Positions 1 through 9,178 of a stretch of DNA of 64,000 nt are shown in pieces; the first letter of the stretch is position 1, and every line of letters begins with the position of its first letter. Both the position numbers and the translations under genes were made by a program. This DNA comes from UBA1181 sp045639525 (GTDB taxonomy: Bacteria > Bacteroidota > Bacteroidia > Bacteroidales > Paludibacteraceae), in assembly GCA_045639525.1 (NCBI GenBank), contig JAZUDI010000079.1:40573-104572 (forward strand), in the 5' to 3' direction. The notes below the pieces were generated by a model. It did no database searches and had not been told where the DNA came from. It saw only the letters and a list, made by a program, of their open reading frames with translations.

Positions 1-553
1 GACAGTTGTTAGGTTCGTTGCAGATCTCGAAAAGAACGTGTTTTTTATTCGCGTATTTATTAGCCATGAATTGGAAGAACTCTTGTGCGCCCGCATACTT
101 AGGATCCAATGGATTTCCTGGCGTCAAGATATGCCAATCCACCAAACAGTAGATACCCAACTTCTCGCAAAGGTCCACAATCTCGCACAATTTGGTGCGG
201 AACTTCTCAGGGTTAGTGTTGTAACCCTCCTCCTCAACATACAAAGCGAAACGCAAAATGTTGATGTTCCAATCCTTCACCAACAACTCAACAGACTCAT
301 CTGTATAACAGTCTGGACACCATTGCCAGCCATGGGTACTCATACCCGCCAATTGAACAGGGTTACCAGCTTCGTCGCAAAGTTGATTACCTACGACCTT
401 AAGGCTTCCATATTTCGCAACAGGAGATCCTTCAGGATAGCATACAGCATCAGAGCAGCAAGTGCCACCATTGTTATTATTGTTATTGTTTCCACCGCAG
501 CAAGAAGCCAACGAGATAAGGGCAGCAGCAGCGAAATATAATATCTTCTTCAT
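1..553 (-). CDS. GH5 family endoglucanase-like lipoprotein, partial (C-terminus beyond window)
   Basis: The first 184 residues are visible; the rest lies beyond base 1. The start ATG at 553-551 is followed by a lipoprotein signal (MKKILYFAAAALISLASC) with the lipobox Cys at residue 18, so the enzyme is probably tethered to a membrane surface. A run of seven Asn follows as a short linker. The GH5 fold starts at about residue 40 and is closely similar to the tandem GH5 protein at 4009-6372 (shared YPEGSP, QLxGMSxHG and LGIYCLxDWH). The acid/base motif EICNEP is intact at the very end of the visible part; the nucleophile is off the window. GH5 enzymes of this kind cleave beta-1,4-glucan or related chains. 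It lies downstream of the GH94 gene but behind a terminator. Confidence 0.9.
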   Translation of the reverse strand, partial: MKKILYFAAAALISLASCCGGNNNNNNNGGTCCSDAVCYPEGSPVAKYGSLKVVGNQLCDEAGNPVQLAGMSTHGWQWCPDCYTDESVELLVKDWNINILRFALYVEEEGYNTNPEKFRTKLCEIVDLCEKLGIYCLVDWHILTPGNPLDPKYAGAQEFFQFMANKYANKKHVLFEICNEPNNC

Positions 554-579
554 TGTCAGAATAAATTTATTTGTTTTTG

Positions 580-623
580 AGAAAAAAAGGAAGGTAAGCC
601 CAACCAGAACGGAAGGGCTTACC
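580..623 (-). terminator. rho-independent terminator after the GH94 gene
   Basis: On the minus strand a 9-bp stem GGTAAGCCC/GGGCTTACC (arms 593-601 and 615-623) is followed by TTCCTTTTTTT. It lies 10 bp after the GH94 stop codon and ahead of the GH5 lipoprotein gene, so the two genes are probably only partly co-transcribed. Confidence 0.85.
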
Positions 624-633
624 ATTTTAATTA

Positions 634-3123
634 TTAACCCATGATCACCTCTACAGTGTTCTTAGAACCTGCAGGTTGCATAGGTACTACATTACCAGCG
701 ATCTCTTGACCGTTAAGAATCATCTTCTTAACACCCTTTTGTACGCCATTGTTAGTTACAGTGATCTTGTACTCAGCGCCACGGAAGATACGGTTAACTG
801 AGTAACCCTTCATATCCGACTCCAAGCATGGATCGATTTGCAATCCCTTGTAAGAAGGCTTGATACCCAAAAGATATTGGCTCACGGTCAACCACATCCA
901 TGCGGCAGTACCGGTCAACCAAGAGTTCTTACCCTCACCTGGCTTAGCGGCATCCTTACCAGCCACCATTTGGCAGTTTACGTAAGGCTCAACCTTATGA
1001 AGCGCTTGATCCTTCAAGTATGCAGGGCTGATCTTCTTGAAGAGCTCCCATGCGTCGTTACCACGTCCGGCAACAGTCTCACCGATGATCACCCAAGGGT
1101 TGTTGTGGCAGAAGATACCAGCGTTCTCCTTGTAACCAGCAGGATAAGAAGAGATCTCACCCATCTCAACATGATAGGTTGTATAAGCAGGGTTGTTCAA
1201 TACCATACCGTGCTCGCAGTCGAGGTACTTCTTACATGAGTCGATAGCCTTGTCGACCATACCCTCTTCCAAACCGATACCGGCCATTGTACAGAAACCT
1301 TGGCTCTCGATGAAGATCTTACCCTCCTCACACTCGTTAGAACCGATCTTGTTTCCGTAGAAGTCGTATGCGCGGAGGTACCACTCGCCATCCCAACCAT
1401 GTTTCTTAACAGCCTCAACCATTGAGTCGATGCACTTTTGAGCGCGGGCAGCCTCATCGTTCTTGCCCATCTCCTTACACAACTCAACATAGTCCTTACC
1501 AGTCACAACGAACAAACCAGCGATCATCAAAGACTCAGCCTTTGAGCCTACTGAATTGTTCTCAGTTGTTTGGAATGACTCGTTTGGATCCCAAGAGAAG
1601 CAGTTCAAGTTCAAGCAGTCGTTCCAGTCAGCACGACCGATGAGCGGCAACATGTGAGGACCGAGGTTGTTCACAACGTGGTTGAAGGAGATCTTCAAGT
1701 GCTCGAACAAAGATACCTCTGTGCCTGGCTTGTTATCAAATGGTACTTGCTCATCCAAGATAGAGAAGTCACCAGTCTCCTTTACGTATGCTGCGGTACC
1801 GAAGATCAACCAGCATGGATCATCGTTGAATCCACCACCGATGTCGTTGTTACCGTGCTTAGTCAATGGTTGGTATTGGTGGTAGCAACCACCATCAGGG
1901 AATTGAGTAGAAGCGATATCGATGATACGCTCACGTGCACGGGAAGGAACTTGGTGTACGAAACCAACCAAGTCTTGGTTAGAATCACGGAATCCCATAC
2001 CACGACCTACACCGCTCTCGAAGAATGAAGCTGAACGAGAGAAGTTGAAGGTAATCATACATTGATATTGGCTCCAGATGTTAACCATACGATTCAATTT
2101 CTCATCGTCTGACTTAACAGCGTAGCACTCGAGCAACTTATCCCACATAGCAGCCAACTCCGCGAATGCAGCGTCAACAGCAGCCACGTTAGAGAAACGG
2201 TTGATTGTCTCAAGCGCCTTCTTCTTGTTCACGAATGTAACGTCAGAAGCTTGAGAAGTTACCAACTCACCGCTCTTCTTACGAGCGAGGTCCTCTTTGC
2301 AGAACTTCTCCTCTTGTTTGTTCTCAACATAACCGAGAACGAAGATATAATCCTTGCTCTCACCTGGCTTCAACTCCACCTCGATGTAGTGGGAAGCGAT
2401 TGGAGACCATCCGTGTGCCAATGAGTTACCTGGCTTGCCAGCCATAACACATTGAGGATCAGCGAACTCGTTGTAAAGTCCGATGAATGACTCACGGTCA
2501 GTATCATAACCGTCGATCTTAGCATTCGCTACAGCGTAGTATGCATAGTGGTCACGACGCTCCTTGTACTCTGTCTTGTGATAGATCACGCTACCGTCGA
2601 TCTCCACCTCACCGGTAGACCAGTTACGTTGGAAGTTCTCCATATCGGTTGCGGCATTCCACAAACACCACTCAGCGAAAGAGAACAATTTGATCTTCTT
2701 GGTATAGGTAGTAGTATTCTTCAAAGTTACCTTTTGAACCTCAGCCCAAGTCTTCAAAGGAACGAAGAAGAGAACTGATGCCTCGATACCGTTCTTAGAA
2801 CCGGTGATGCGGGTGTAGTTCATACCGTGACGGCACTCGTAAGAATCAAGCGGAGTCTTGCAAGGCTTCCAACCTGGGTTCCAAACTGTACCGTTGTCGT
2901 TGATGTAGAAATAACGACCGCCATTGTCCATAGGCACACCGTTGTAACGATAACGGGTGATACGACGGAACTTAGCGTCCTTATAGAAGTTATAACCTCC
3001 GGCTGTATTTGAAATCAAACCGAAGAAATCCTCGTTACCAAGGTAGTTGATCCAAGGGAACGGGGTTGCGGGATTGGTGATGACGAACTCACGGTTCGCA
3101 TCGTCGTAATGTCCGAATTCCAT
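634..3123 (-). CDS. Cellobiose phosphorylase, GH94
   Basis: This 829-residue protein has the length and composition of GH94 cellobiose phosphorylases, which convert cellobiose and phosphate to glucose 1-phosphate and glucose. The N-terminal beta-sandwich (GYNFYKDAKFRRITRYRYN, GRYFYINDNG) is followed by the (alpha/alpha)6 catalytic domain with SRSASFFESGVGRGMGFRD, CYHQYQPLTKHGNNDIGGG and the ADWNDCLNL block at about 498-506 that carries the general acid Asp. There is no signal peptide, so it acts in the cytoplasm on imported cellobiose. Neighbouring GH5 genes supply the oligosaccharide. A cellodextrin or chitobiose phosphorylase is possible, but the overall sequence fits cellobiose phosphorylase best. 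Confidence 0.93.
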   Translation of the reverse strand: MEFGHYDDANREFVITNPATPFPWINYLGNEDFFGLISNTAGGYNFYKDAKFRRITRYRYNGVPMDNGGRYFYINDNGTVWNPGWKPCKTPLDSYECRHGMNYTRITGSKNGIEASVLFFVPLKTWAEVQKVTLKNTTTYTKKIKLFSFAEWCLWNAATDMENFQRNWSTGEVEIDGSVIYHKTEYKERRDHYAYYAVANAKIDGYDTDRESFIGLYNEFADPQCVMAGKPGNSLAHGWSPIASHYIEVELKPGESKDYIFVLGYVENKQEEKFCKEDLARKKSGELVTSQASDVTFVNKKKALETINRFSNVAAVDAAFAELAAMWDKLLECYAVKSDDEKLNRMVNIWSQYQCMITFNFSRSASFFESGVGRGMGFRDSNQDLVGFVHQVPSRARERIIDIASTQFPDGGCYHQYQPLTKHGNNDIGGGFNDDPCWLIFGTAAYVKETGDFSILDEQVPFDNKPGTEVSLFEHLKISFNHVVNNLGPHMLPLIGRADWNDCLNLNCFSWDPNESFQTTENNSVGSKAESLMIAGLFVVTGKDYVELCKEMGKNDEAARAQKCIDSMVEAVKKHGWDGEWYLRAYDFYGNKIGSNECEEGKIFIESQGFCTMAGIGLEEGMVDKAIDSCKKYLDCEHGMVLNNPAYTTYHVEMGEISSYPAGYKENAGIFCHNNPWVIIGETVAGRGNDAWELFKKISPAYLKDQALHKVEPYVNCQMVAGKDAAKPGEGKNSWLTGTAAWMWLTVSQYLLGIKPSYKGLQIDPCLESDMKGYSVNRIFRGAEYKITVTNNGVQKGVKKMILNGQEIAGNVVPMQPAGSKNTVEVIMG

Positions 3124-3154
3124 GTTTTAAAATATTTAATAATTTTTCTTAATT

Positions 3155-3214
3155 CAAATATAGGCGCATTTCCATACGTCGCACAAATATACTACAATAT
3201 TCGGTTTATACAAC
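3155..3214 (-). promoter_or_regulatory. Promoter of the GH94 gene
   Basis: Two minus-strand TATATTTG boxes match the Bacteroidetes -7 consensus TAnnTTTG, at 3191-3184 and 3162-3155. The upstream one has GTTG 19 bp further upstream (3214-3211), close to the TTTG -33 element. Confidence 0.6.
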
Positions 3215-3319
3215 ACTTTTTAACAAAGGTTTTTGCCGAATATCGCTCACATTTCCGCAACTTGACCGCAAATTAACAATGCGTTCACAAAAGAGGAACC
3301 ACATCTTTTATCAAATTCA

Positions 3320-3763
3320 CTACTTATAAAGTTTTATCATCCATCTATCCTTCTTGGTGGCTGGACGGAAGTTTTTGTAATAGGCAGGATAACCCGTGAC
3401 AATCACCTCGATTTCCGATTCGGAGGCGTGGACGTCGAAATGGGCGGCCACCATCACATCGGCCTTGTACTCCTTCTCGGCGTGAGCCAAAGCTATATCC
3501 TTGTAAATCTGGATCTTGTTCATGGAATTTTTATCCATCTGCACCTTGAAAGTCTCCTTGTAAGTAACCTTCTCATTGCCAATCATCTCCAAATCGGCGA
3601 TAATTGGATTCATAATGATGCCATGGCTTGGCTCCACCATTTGCGAATTACTGCTCTCATCGTAAGAGAATGGTTCCTCCTTCTCTTTGGACTTCGCGTT
3701 CACGACGAACGCACTGGTCAACATGGCTGCGCCAAGGACCACCTTCAAAAAATTACGTTTCAT
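3320..3763 (-). CDS. Secreted hypothetical protein, 147 aa
   Basis: I do not recognise this family. The ATG at 3763 gives an N-terminal signal peptide (MKRNFLKVVLGAAMLTSAFVVNA) ending in a good signal peptidase I site; the 8 residues upstream of it would need a TTG start. The mature part is about 125 residues, begins with a charged low-complexity stretch (KSKEKEEPFSYDESSNS), and ends with a basic region (GYPAYYKNFRPATKKDRWMI). No catalytic motif is evident. It stands alone between the two cellulolytic genes, on the same strand, and could be a periplasmic or surface protein. No function can be assigned from sequence. Confidence 0.75.
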   Translation of the reverse strand: MKRNFLKVVLGAAMLTSAFVVNAKSKEKEEPFSYDESSNSQMVEPSHGIIMNPIIADLEMIGNEKVTYKETFKVQMDKNSMNKIQIYKDIALAHAEKEYKADVMVAAHFDVHASESEIEVIVTGYPAYYKNFRPATKKDRWMIKLYK

Positions 3764-3943
3764 AAATCGATAAGGAGACAGCGTCAATGTCCCACTTTTT
3801 TAAGAATTACACATTAATTGACGGGGATAACCCCAATCATTTCACAAATATATAACAAAAGCTGGAATTCTAATTCTTTATTGAATAATTAGGCTTTCGC
3901 ATTTGCGTATATCAACACGCAAGTATCAAGTAGTATGCTTACC

Positions 3944-3979
3944 CCAAAAGAAACGAAGGGCACCCACCACGGGCGCCCC
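3944..3979 (-). terminator. Terminator of the tandem GH5 gene
   Basis: On the minus strand GGGCGCCC and GGGTGCCC (3978-3971 and 3965-3958) can pair with a 5-nt loop and are followed by TTCGTTTCTTTT. It is 30 bp after the GH5 stop codon. Confidence 0.7.
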
Positions 3980-4008
3980 ACGCTAATATTATCACCTTAA
4001 AACAACTA

Positions 4009-6372
4009 TTATTCCTTAACAACCTTTCTCATGGCAACGCCCTCAGGGAAGATTACTTTCACATAGTAAACACCTGAAGTCAAATGGGAGAGATCCACCT
4101 CCATAGAGGTTGTGGACAAAACGAAACGGCCCGCCACATCGAAAATCTGCACCTCATCCACCTGCTTGTCGCTTGGAACCGAAATAGAGAGTTCGCTCTC
4201 GACAGGGTTTGGATAGATATAAACCAAATCATTGAATAATACGTTCTCCACTCCATCCTCCTTGCATGATTGGTAACCCTTCTTCTCGGCCAACTTCTCC
4301 TTGAGGTAGTCGCCTGCGGCCGTAGACGAGCTCCAACCATTGGATGCGCATGCGCCAATGTTCAACAAAGAAGAGACCTCGCCATCCGCAGCGAACTTAC
4401 CATTCATCCAAGAGATACGGTTGTCGTTCAAGAAGGCGATCCAATTATCCGCCTCATCTGGATTGATTGCATTTCCGTCGGCACTAGAGAGCAAACTAAG
4501 ATCGGTCACAACCAATGAAAGTCCCTTACTCTTCGCACTGCTCATTGCGTCTTGCATTGACTTACCGTCTCCACCCGCAAATATTTGAAGGCCGTATGAG
4601 ATATTCTTATAGTTCAACGGACTCGAAGCCACTTCTGCCAAATCTTTCTTCTGCACACCACAGATGATGACCTTGGAAGGGTCGATCGACTGGATCATAG
4701 GGACGATGCTATCGGCATAGGTCTTCACCTTCTCCCACTCCACAGTCGGATTGCTGCAAATCTCGAACATCACATTGTCGAAATCAATGTATCTCTTCGA
4801 AGCAAATCGCCAAAACTCCTTAGCGTCTTGGTAATTGGCCATTGGATCGCCATTAGACAAATGCCAATCCATCACAACATAGATACCGGCACGGGATGCG
4901 TAAGTCATCGTCTTATCCAACAAATCGCAGATAGCGTCTTTGGTCATCACCACGTCGCTTCCTGTCGCGCAATATCCACCTTTGCCATTATCATAAACCG
5001 AGACGCGGTAGATGCTGGCTTTCCAATCATTCGCCATAGACTTATATGGAGCGTACGTTAATAGACAGCTCTTCGACAAAGGCGCATTGTCGGTCGTTAA
5101 TCCTCTCAACTGTGTTATGTTTCCACACTCATTTACCCAAGAGGATCCCTCCACGGAGATCAAACCGTTGTGGTAAACGTCAGAACCGCTTGGCGACTTC
5201 ACGGCAGCCAATGGAGAGATGATTGTCTCAAATTCTTTGTTCTCGACCTCCACGCCTTGGCACGACTCGTAAGCCTTTGGTTTTCTCAAATAGTTGATGA
5301 TATACTTGCCGGAAACAGACAAATCCAACCAATTCTTCTTTGCGACCGCACCTGGAACCAATGCGGCTGAGGTCTCGTTCTTATCCACGAAACTCCAGTT
5401 GGCCCAACTGATCTTATTCTTCTCCATCCACTTCATCCAAACATCGCACTCCGACGCGAAGACTCCGCCGTTACCGTCAGCCTTTGAAGTACCGAACTCG
5501 GTCACAAAGATAGCCAACCCCTTGCGCATGGCAGCCTCCGCCTTTTGGATCAAATAGTCGCCGTGCGTACCTGCATAGAAGTGAAGGGTGTACATGATAT
5601 TGTCATACTGCAAAGGATCCTCGGCAGCCTTGTCCACATCCTGGCTCCAAGTAGGAGAACCGCAGACGATGATCTTGTCAGGGTCATTCTCGCGGATGAC
5701 AGGGATCACCGTGTCCGCATACTTCTTCACCACGTCCCAAGTAACAGAGTTACCATTTGGCTCGTTGCAAATCTCGTAAATCACATGGATATCATCCTTG
5801 TGCTTCTCGGACATATACTTCCAGAACGGAACTGCAAAATCCAACGTGTTATTAGGATTTCCACTGCCGCCGTTCAATACGTGCCAATCGATCAAACAGT
5901 AGATACCCAACTTACCGCAGATATCCACAAGCCCGTCAATATATTTGTTGAATTCATCAGGAGCCATCCATTGTTGACCGTCTGTCATACAGTAGCCTCC
6001 CCACTCGTGGGTATAAACCGCGATACGGAACAAGTCGATGTTCCACTCATTCACCATCGTGGTGATAGACTCCTCGGTATAAGCGGCTGGCGTCCATGCC
6101 AATCCGTGGGAACTCATACCGCGCAATTGAATCGCTTTACCGCACTCGTTTACCATCTGCGTTCCGCTTACAGAGAGTTTACCATTGTGGAACACTGGAG
6201 AACCTTCCGGATAAGAGGTCGCACTACGCAATGTAGTGGATGGTTGTTGTTTCATCCCGTTACTCATTTCATCGTTTTGATTTTGCTCACCTGCAAAGCA
6301 TACCGCATTTGCCGAAAATAACAGCGACACCGCGAGCGTAGCCATCGCTTTCATGGTCTTAGTAAAACCCAT
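4009..6372 (-). CDS. Secreted tandem GH5 protein with a degenerate second GH5 domain and T9SS type A sorting domain
   Basis: This 787-residue protein has a signal peptide (1-27), a GH5 domain at about 55-375, a second GH5-like domain at about 395-695 and a C-terminal T9SS type A sorting domain (about 715-787: YIYPNPVESELSI, IFDVAGRFV, LTSGVYYVKV). Domain 1 has the acid/base Glu204 in EICNEP, nucleophile Glu292 in VTEFG and His264. In domain 2 the matching positions are Asn541 (EICSNP), Asp624 (VTDLS) and Gln (LQIFAG), so it should not hydrolyse glycans and may bind substrate instead. The protein is expected to be exported through the Sec and type IX systems and attached to the cell surface. 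It has its own promoter and terminator. Starts at Met1 or Met7 are both possible. Confidence 0.93.
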   Translation of the reverse strand: MGFTKTMKAMATLAVSLLFSANAVCFAGEQNQNDEMSNGMKQQPSTTLRSATSYPEGSPVFHNGKLSVSGTQMVNECGKAIQLRGMSSHGLAWTPAAYTEESITTMVNEWNIDLFRIAVYTHEWGGYCMTDGQQWMAPDEFNKYIDGLVDICGKLGIYCLIDWHVLNGGSGNPNNTLDFAVPFWKYMSEKHKDDIHVIYEICNEPNGNSVTWDVVKKYADTVIPVIRENDPDKIIVCGSPTWSQDVDKAAEDPLQYDNIMYTLHFYAGTHGDYLIQKAEAAMRKGLAIFVTEFGTSKADGNGGVFASECDVWMKWMEKNKISWANWSFVDKNETSAALVPGAVAKKNWLDLSVSGKYIINYLRKPKAYESCQGVEVENKEFETIISPLAAVKSPSGSDVYHNGLISVEGSSWVNECGNITQLRGLTTDNAPLSKSCLLTYAPYKSMANDWKASIYRVSVYDNGKGGYCATGSDVVMTKDAICDLLDKTMTYASRAGIYVVMDWHLSNGDPMANYQDAKEFWRFASKRYIDFDNVMFEICSNPTVEWEKVKTYADSIVPMIQSIDPSKVIICGVQKKDLAEVASSPLNYKNISYGLQIFAGGDGKSMQDAMSSAKSKGLSLVVTDLSLLSSADGNAINPDEADNWIAFLNDNRISWMNGKFAADGEVSSLLNIGACASNGWSSSTAAGDYLKEKLAEKKGYQSCKEDGVENVLFNDLVYIYPNPVESELSISVPSDKQVDEVQIFDVAGRFVLSTTSMEVDLSHLTSGVYYVKVIFPEGVAMRKVVKE

Positions 6373-6466
6373 AACACTTACACTTTAAAACATTAATACT
6401 TTAATAGGCCAGCCTGATTGGCGTTCCACAAGCGCTACCTCGAAGAGCCACACAATCATTCGGACG

Positions 6467-6496
6467 CAAATGTAATGTTTTTTTTTGAAAAACAAA
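6467..6496 (-). promoter_or_regulatory. Promoter of the tandem GH5 gene
   Basis: The minus strand reads TTTG (6496-6493), an 18-bp spacer, then TACATTTG (6474-6467), a full match to the Bacteroidetes promoter. The predicted leader is about 85 nt. Confidence 0.8.
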
Positions 6497-6546
6497 AATT
6501 AGGGGGAATTTTGAAGCGCCTTCTGAAGCAGACCCAACAAACAAGC

Positions 6547-7584
6547 TTATTCCCAAAGATATCTCTCCATCAACCTCGACACCGCAAACTCACCCAACCG
6601 TTCTCTCTTCAACTCAATATAGCAGGATCCCTCGCGATGCAGAAAACGTCCCTCCGCACGGAAGAAGGCGGCATGGATGTTTTGGTGGGTCAGGATATGA
6701 TTTTTCATTACGGGTTGGCCGATTAGACGCAGGTCAGAGAAATCCTCCGCCAAAGGCGCCATCCAATCCTCCTCCCCCATTCCCGTCAATGGACGAGGCA
6801 ACTCCACCATCGGATATTCATACAACCCTTGCCAAATATCTTTCCCCTCGCGGCGACGCAAGTAGGTACATTCACCATCCTCCACCGCCAAATAGACGAA
6901 GTAGCGGTCGCGCGACACCAGTTTTTTCCCCTTCTTCGGGTACTCCACCGCTTCGGAGGATCCGCTCACGGCGCACATCTCCCTTAGCGGACAGACCTCG
7001 CAATTGGGTGCGGTAGGCAAGCAGATGGTCGCACCCAGATCCATCATCGCCTGGTTATAAAGGGCGGGGCGCTTCCGATCCATCACCTCTTGGGAGAGCG
7101 CCATGAAGGCTCGCTTTCCCTGCGGAGAATCAATCAATTCATCCATGCGGAAGACACGGGACAAGACACGGTAGGCGTTGCCATCCACCGCCGGATAGGG
7201 TAAATCGTAGGCGAAGGAGCAGATTGCGGCGGCGGTGTAATCCCCTACCCCTTTCAAACCCCTCACATCACTATATTCCGTCGGGAAAACGCCTCCGAAA
7301 TTTTCCGCCACACACTTCGCTGCCTCACGCATATTGCGGGCACGGCTGTAGTAACCCAAACCCTGCCAAAGTTTCAGCACCTCATCCTCCGAGGCATTGG
7401 CCAATGCGGCCACATCGGGGAAGCGTTCGATAAATCGTCGGTAATAGTCCATTCCCTGCACCACACGGGTCTGCTGCAGGATGATCTCGGAAACCCAAAT
7501 CTTATAGGGATCCTTCGTCATGCGCCATGGCAATTCACGGCCGTTCTCCTGATACCAAGCAATCAATTTATGGGCAAACTCCAT
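6547..7584 (-). CDS. mutY: A/G-specific adenine glycosylase MutY
   Basis: MutY removes adenine mispaired with 8-oxoguanine. The 345-residue protein has the catalytic Glu33 (SEIILQQTRV), the helix-hairpin-helix LKGVGDYTAAAI with Asp134 (PAVDGN), and the four Cys ligands of the [4Fe-4S] cluster at 188, 195, 198 and 204 (spacing C-x6-C-x2-C-x5-C). The C-terminal part is the MutT-like 8-oxoguanine recognition domain, including the ILTHQNIHAAFF region. It starts 3 bp after the trmN6 stop codon and is the last gene of a minus-strand operon with dnaN, the DnaQ-like exonuclease and trmN6. Confidence 0.97.
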   Translation of the reverse strand: MEFAHKLIAWYQENGRELPWRMTKDPYKIWVSEIILQQTRVVQGMDYYRRFIERFPDVAALANASEDEVLKLWQGLGYYSRARNMREAAKCVAENFGGVFPTEYSDVRGLKGVGDYTAAAICSFAYDLPYPAVDGNAYRVLSRVFRMDELIDSPQGKRAFMALSQEVMDRKRPALYNQAMMDLGATICLPTAPNCEVCPLREMCAVSGSSEAVEYPKKGKKLVSRDRYFVYLAVEDGECTYLRRREGKDIWQGLYEYPMVELPRPLTGMGEEDWMAPLAEDFSDLRLIGQPVMKNHILTHQNIHAAFFRAEGRFLHREGSCYIELKRERLGEFAVSRLMERYLWE

Positions 7585-7587
7585 AGG

Positions 7588-8304
7588 CTACATTTTGAGG
7601 TAAAAATCCTTGGTCAAGGAGATATATTGTTCCGAATAGTGGTGGCGGCCCCCCGCTTCTATCACCAAGGTATCCACGATAGGCTCCGTCACCTCCGTCA
7701 GGATGAACTCCGCCAAAACACGTTTAGAGGCTGACGTCGGCGTAGGCAAGACATCGGTACGGCGGGAACAGTGCAACCCTACCGACGCCGCGCACTGCTT
7801 CATATCATCGAATTCAGTGGTGGGAACAATCACGGAAAATTTTCCCATAGGATTCATCAAAGCCACCACCGCCTTCACCAACTCCTCATAGGAGAGCGAA
7901 TCGGTATGGCGCGCCATACTTCGTTCCCCTTTCGGCGATTTCAGGGAGTCTTGAAAATAGGGAGGATTGCTGACGATACAATCGAACTTCCGTCCAGATT
8001 GAGCGGCAAAATCCTGCACGGCGGCCTTCTCCACCGTGATGCGCGCTTTCCAGGGCGACTCCGCCACATTTTCAGCCGCTTGCGAGGCCGCGGACTCATC
8101 CAGTTCCACCGCCACCACTTCGGCCGAGGAGCGTTGAGCCGCCATCAAGGCGACCAAACCAGTTCCTGTGCCAATATCTAAGATCGACTTAGCCTCTTCC
8201 ACCCCGCACCACGCCCCCAGCAGGACACCGTCCGTGCCGACCTTCATCGCACAACGGTCTTGCCTGACCGTGAAACGCTTAAACTGGAAATAGGGGTTGG
8301 GCAT
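7588..8304 (-). CDS. trmN6: tRNA1(Val) (adenine(37)-N6)-methyltransferase
   Basis: This 238-residue class I SAM-dependent methyltransferase matches the TrmN6/YfiC family, which methylates A37 of tRNA-Val. The N-terminal block (FKRFTVRQDRCAMKVGTDGV) is typical, followed by the SAM-binding motif ILDIGTGTGLVALMAAQ, a conserved acidic residue in VVAVELDE, and the N6-adenine methylase motif NPPYF. It is cytoplasmic. It begins 19 bp after the exonuclease stop and runs 3 bp from mutY, so the genes are probably translated from one transcript. Confidence 0.93.
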   Translation of the reverse strand: MPNPYFQFKRFTVRQDRCAMKVGTDGVLLGAWCGVEEAKSILDIGTGTGLVALMAAQRSSAEVVAVELDESAASQAAENVAESPWKARITVEKAAVQDFAAQSGRKFDCIVSNPPYFQDSLKSPKGERSMARHTDSLSYEELVKAVVALMNPMGKFSVIVPTTEFDDMKQCAASVGLHCSRRTDVLPTPTSASKRVLAEFILTEVTEPIVDTLVIEAGGRHHYSEQYISLTKDFYLKM

Positions 8305-8323
8305 CGTCTTGGAATTTCATCGA

Positions 8324-9109
8324 TTAACGGATACCGTATTTCAACTTCACATTGGTCAAAACACGTTTGGTGTCCAGAGTGAAATCGCTCTGCATCATCC
8401 ATCCGTAGTATCCTTGGTCGGTCAACAAGACCTCCGCCAATTTGCGGCCCTTGTACTTACCGAAGTTGATGACCTCCTCGTTCTTCTCGTTGTAGATAAA
8501 GCGGCCCGCAAAGTCCACATTATTGTTGTGAGCAGAATATTCAGAGAGGAATTCGATGTCATTCTGCAAATCAGGATAGCGATCCAATTGCGCCTTGAGC
8601 ACCTCGTAAGTGGCTAGGATATCGGCCTGCGCGCCGTGCGCTCCTTCCAACTCCTTGTCGCAGTAGAAGCGGTATGCGGCGGTCAGGGTGCGCTGCTCCT
8701 TCTTGTTGAAGATCACCTGCGCATCCACGAATTTACTCTTACGGAGGTCAATGTCCGCATCGGCGCGCAAGAACTCCTCCGCCAAAAGCGGCACATCGAA
8801 TCGGTTGGAGTTGTAGCCACCCAAATCGCAACCCTTCATCCATTCCGCCAACGATTTAGCGATTTGCTTGAAGGTGGGTTGGTCGGCCAAATCCTCATCG
8901 GTGATGTGGGTCAACTCGCTCACCTCTTTCGGGAGCGGAATTTGGTTGCCGTTATCATCCACAGGTTTCAGACGACGTGTCTTAATCTCTTGGTCGCCAT
9001 TCGGCATAATCTTGATAGCCGAAATCTCGATAATCCTATCTTTCGCGATATTCAATCCCGTTGTCTCCAAATCGAAGAAGACAATCGGTTTCTTTAAATT
9101 CAATTCCAT
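8324..9109 (-). CDS. DnaQ-like 3'-5' exonuclease with C-terminal FGKYKG extension
   Basis: The DEDDh exonuclease fold occupies about residues 1-175: motif I FFDLETTG, motif II GYNSNRFDVPLL and motif III HGAQADILATYEVL with the His-x4-Asp signature. The start ATG at 9109 puts motif I next to the N-terminus; the longer reading has no support. The C-terminal part has NFGKYKGRKLAEVL and GYYGWMMQSDF, as seen in small DUF3820-type domains, which suggests a nucleic-acid contact. It lies directly after dnaN, so it may proofread or trim DNA with the clamp, as a stand-alone epsilon-like subunit or a repair exonuclease; the exact role is inference. Confidence 0.9.
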   Translation of the reverse strand: MELNLKKPIVFFDLETTGLNIAKDRIIEISAIKIMPNGDQEIKTRRLKPVDDNGNQIPLPKEVSELTHITDEDLADQPTFKQIAKSLAEWMKGCDLGGYNSNRFDVPLLAEEFLRADADIDLRKSKFVDAQVIFNKKEQRTLTAAYRFYCDKELEGAHGAQADILATYEVLKAQLDRYPDLQNDIEFLSEYSAHNNNVDFAGRFIYNEKNEEVINFGKYKGRKLAEVLLTDQGYYGWMMQSDFTLDTKRVLTNVKLKYGIR

Positions 9110-9178
9110 AAGCGTATTATCAAAAGAAAGACGTGACACCTTTCGGGCACGTCTCTCAGATTATATCTCTGTCAACGA

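Noticed and set aside
634..6372. Classical polysaccharide utilisation locus
   Set aside because: No SusC/SusD-like pair, sensor or transporter gene is present around the GH genes.
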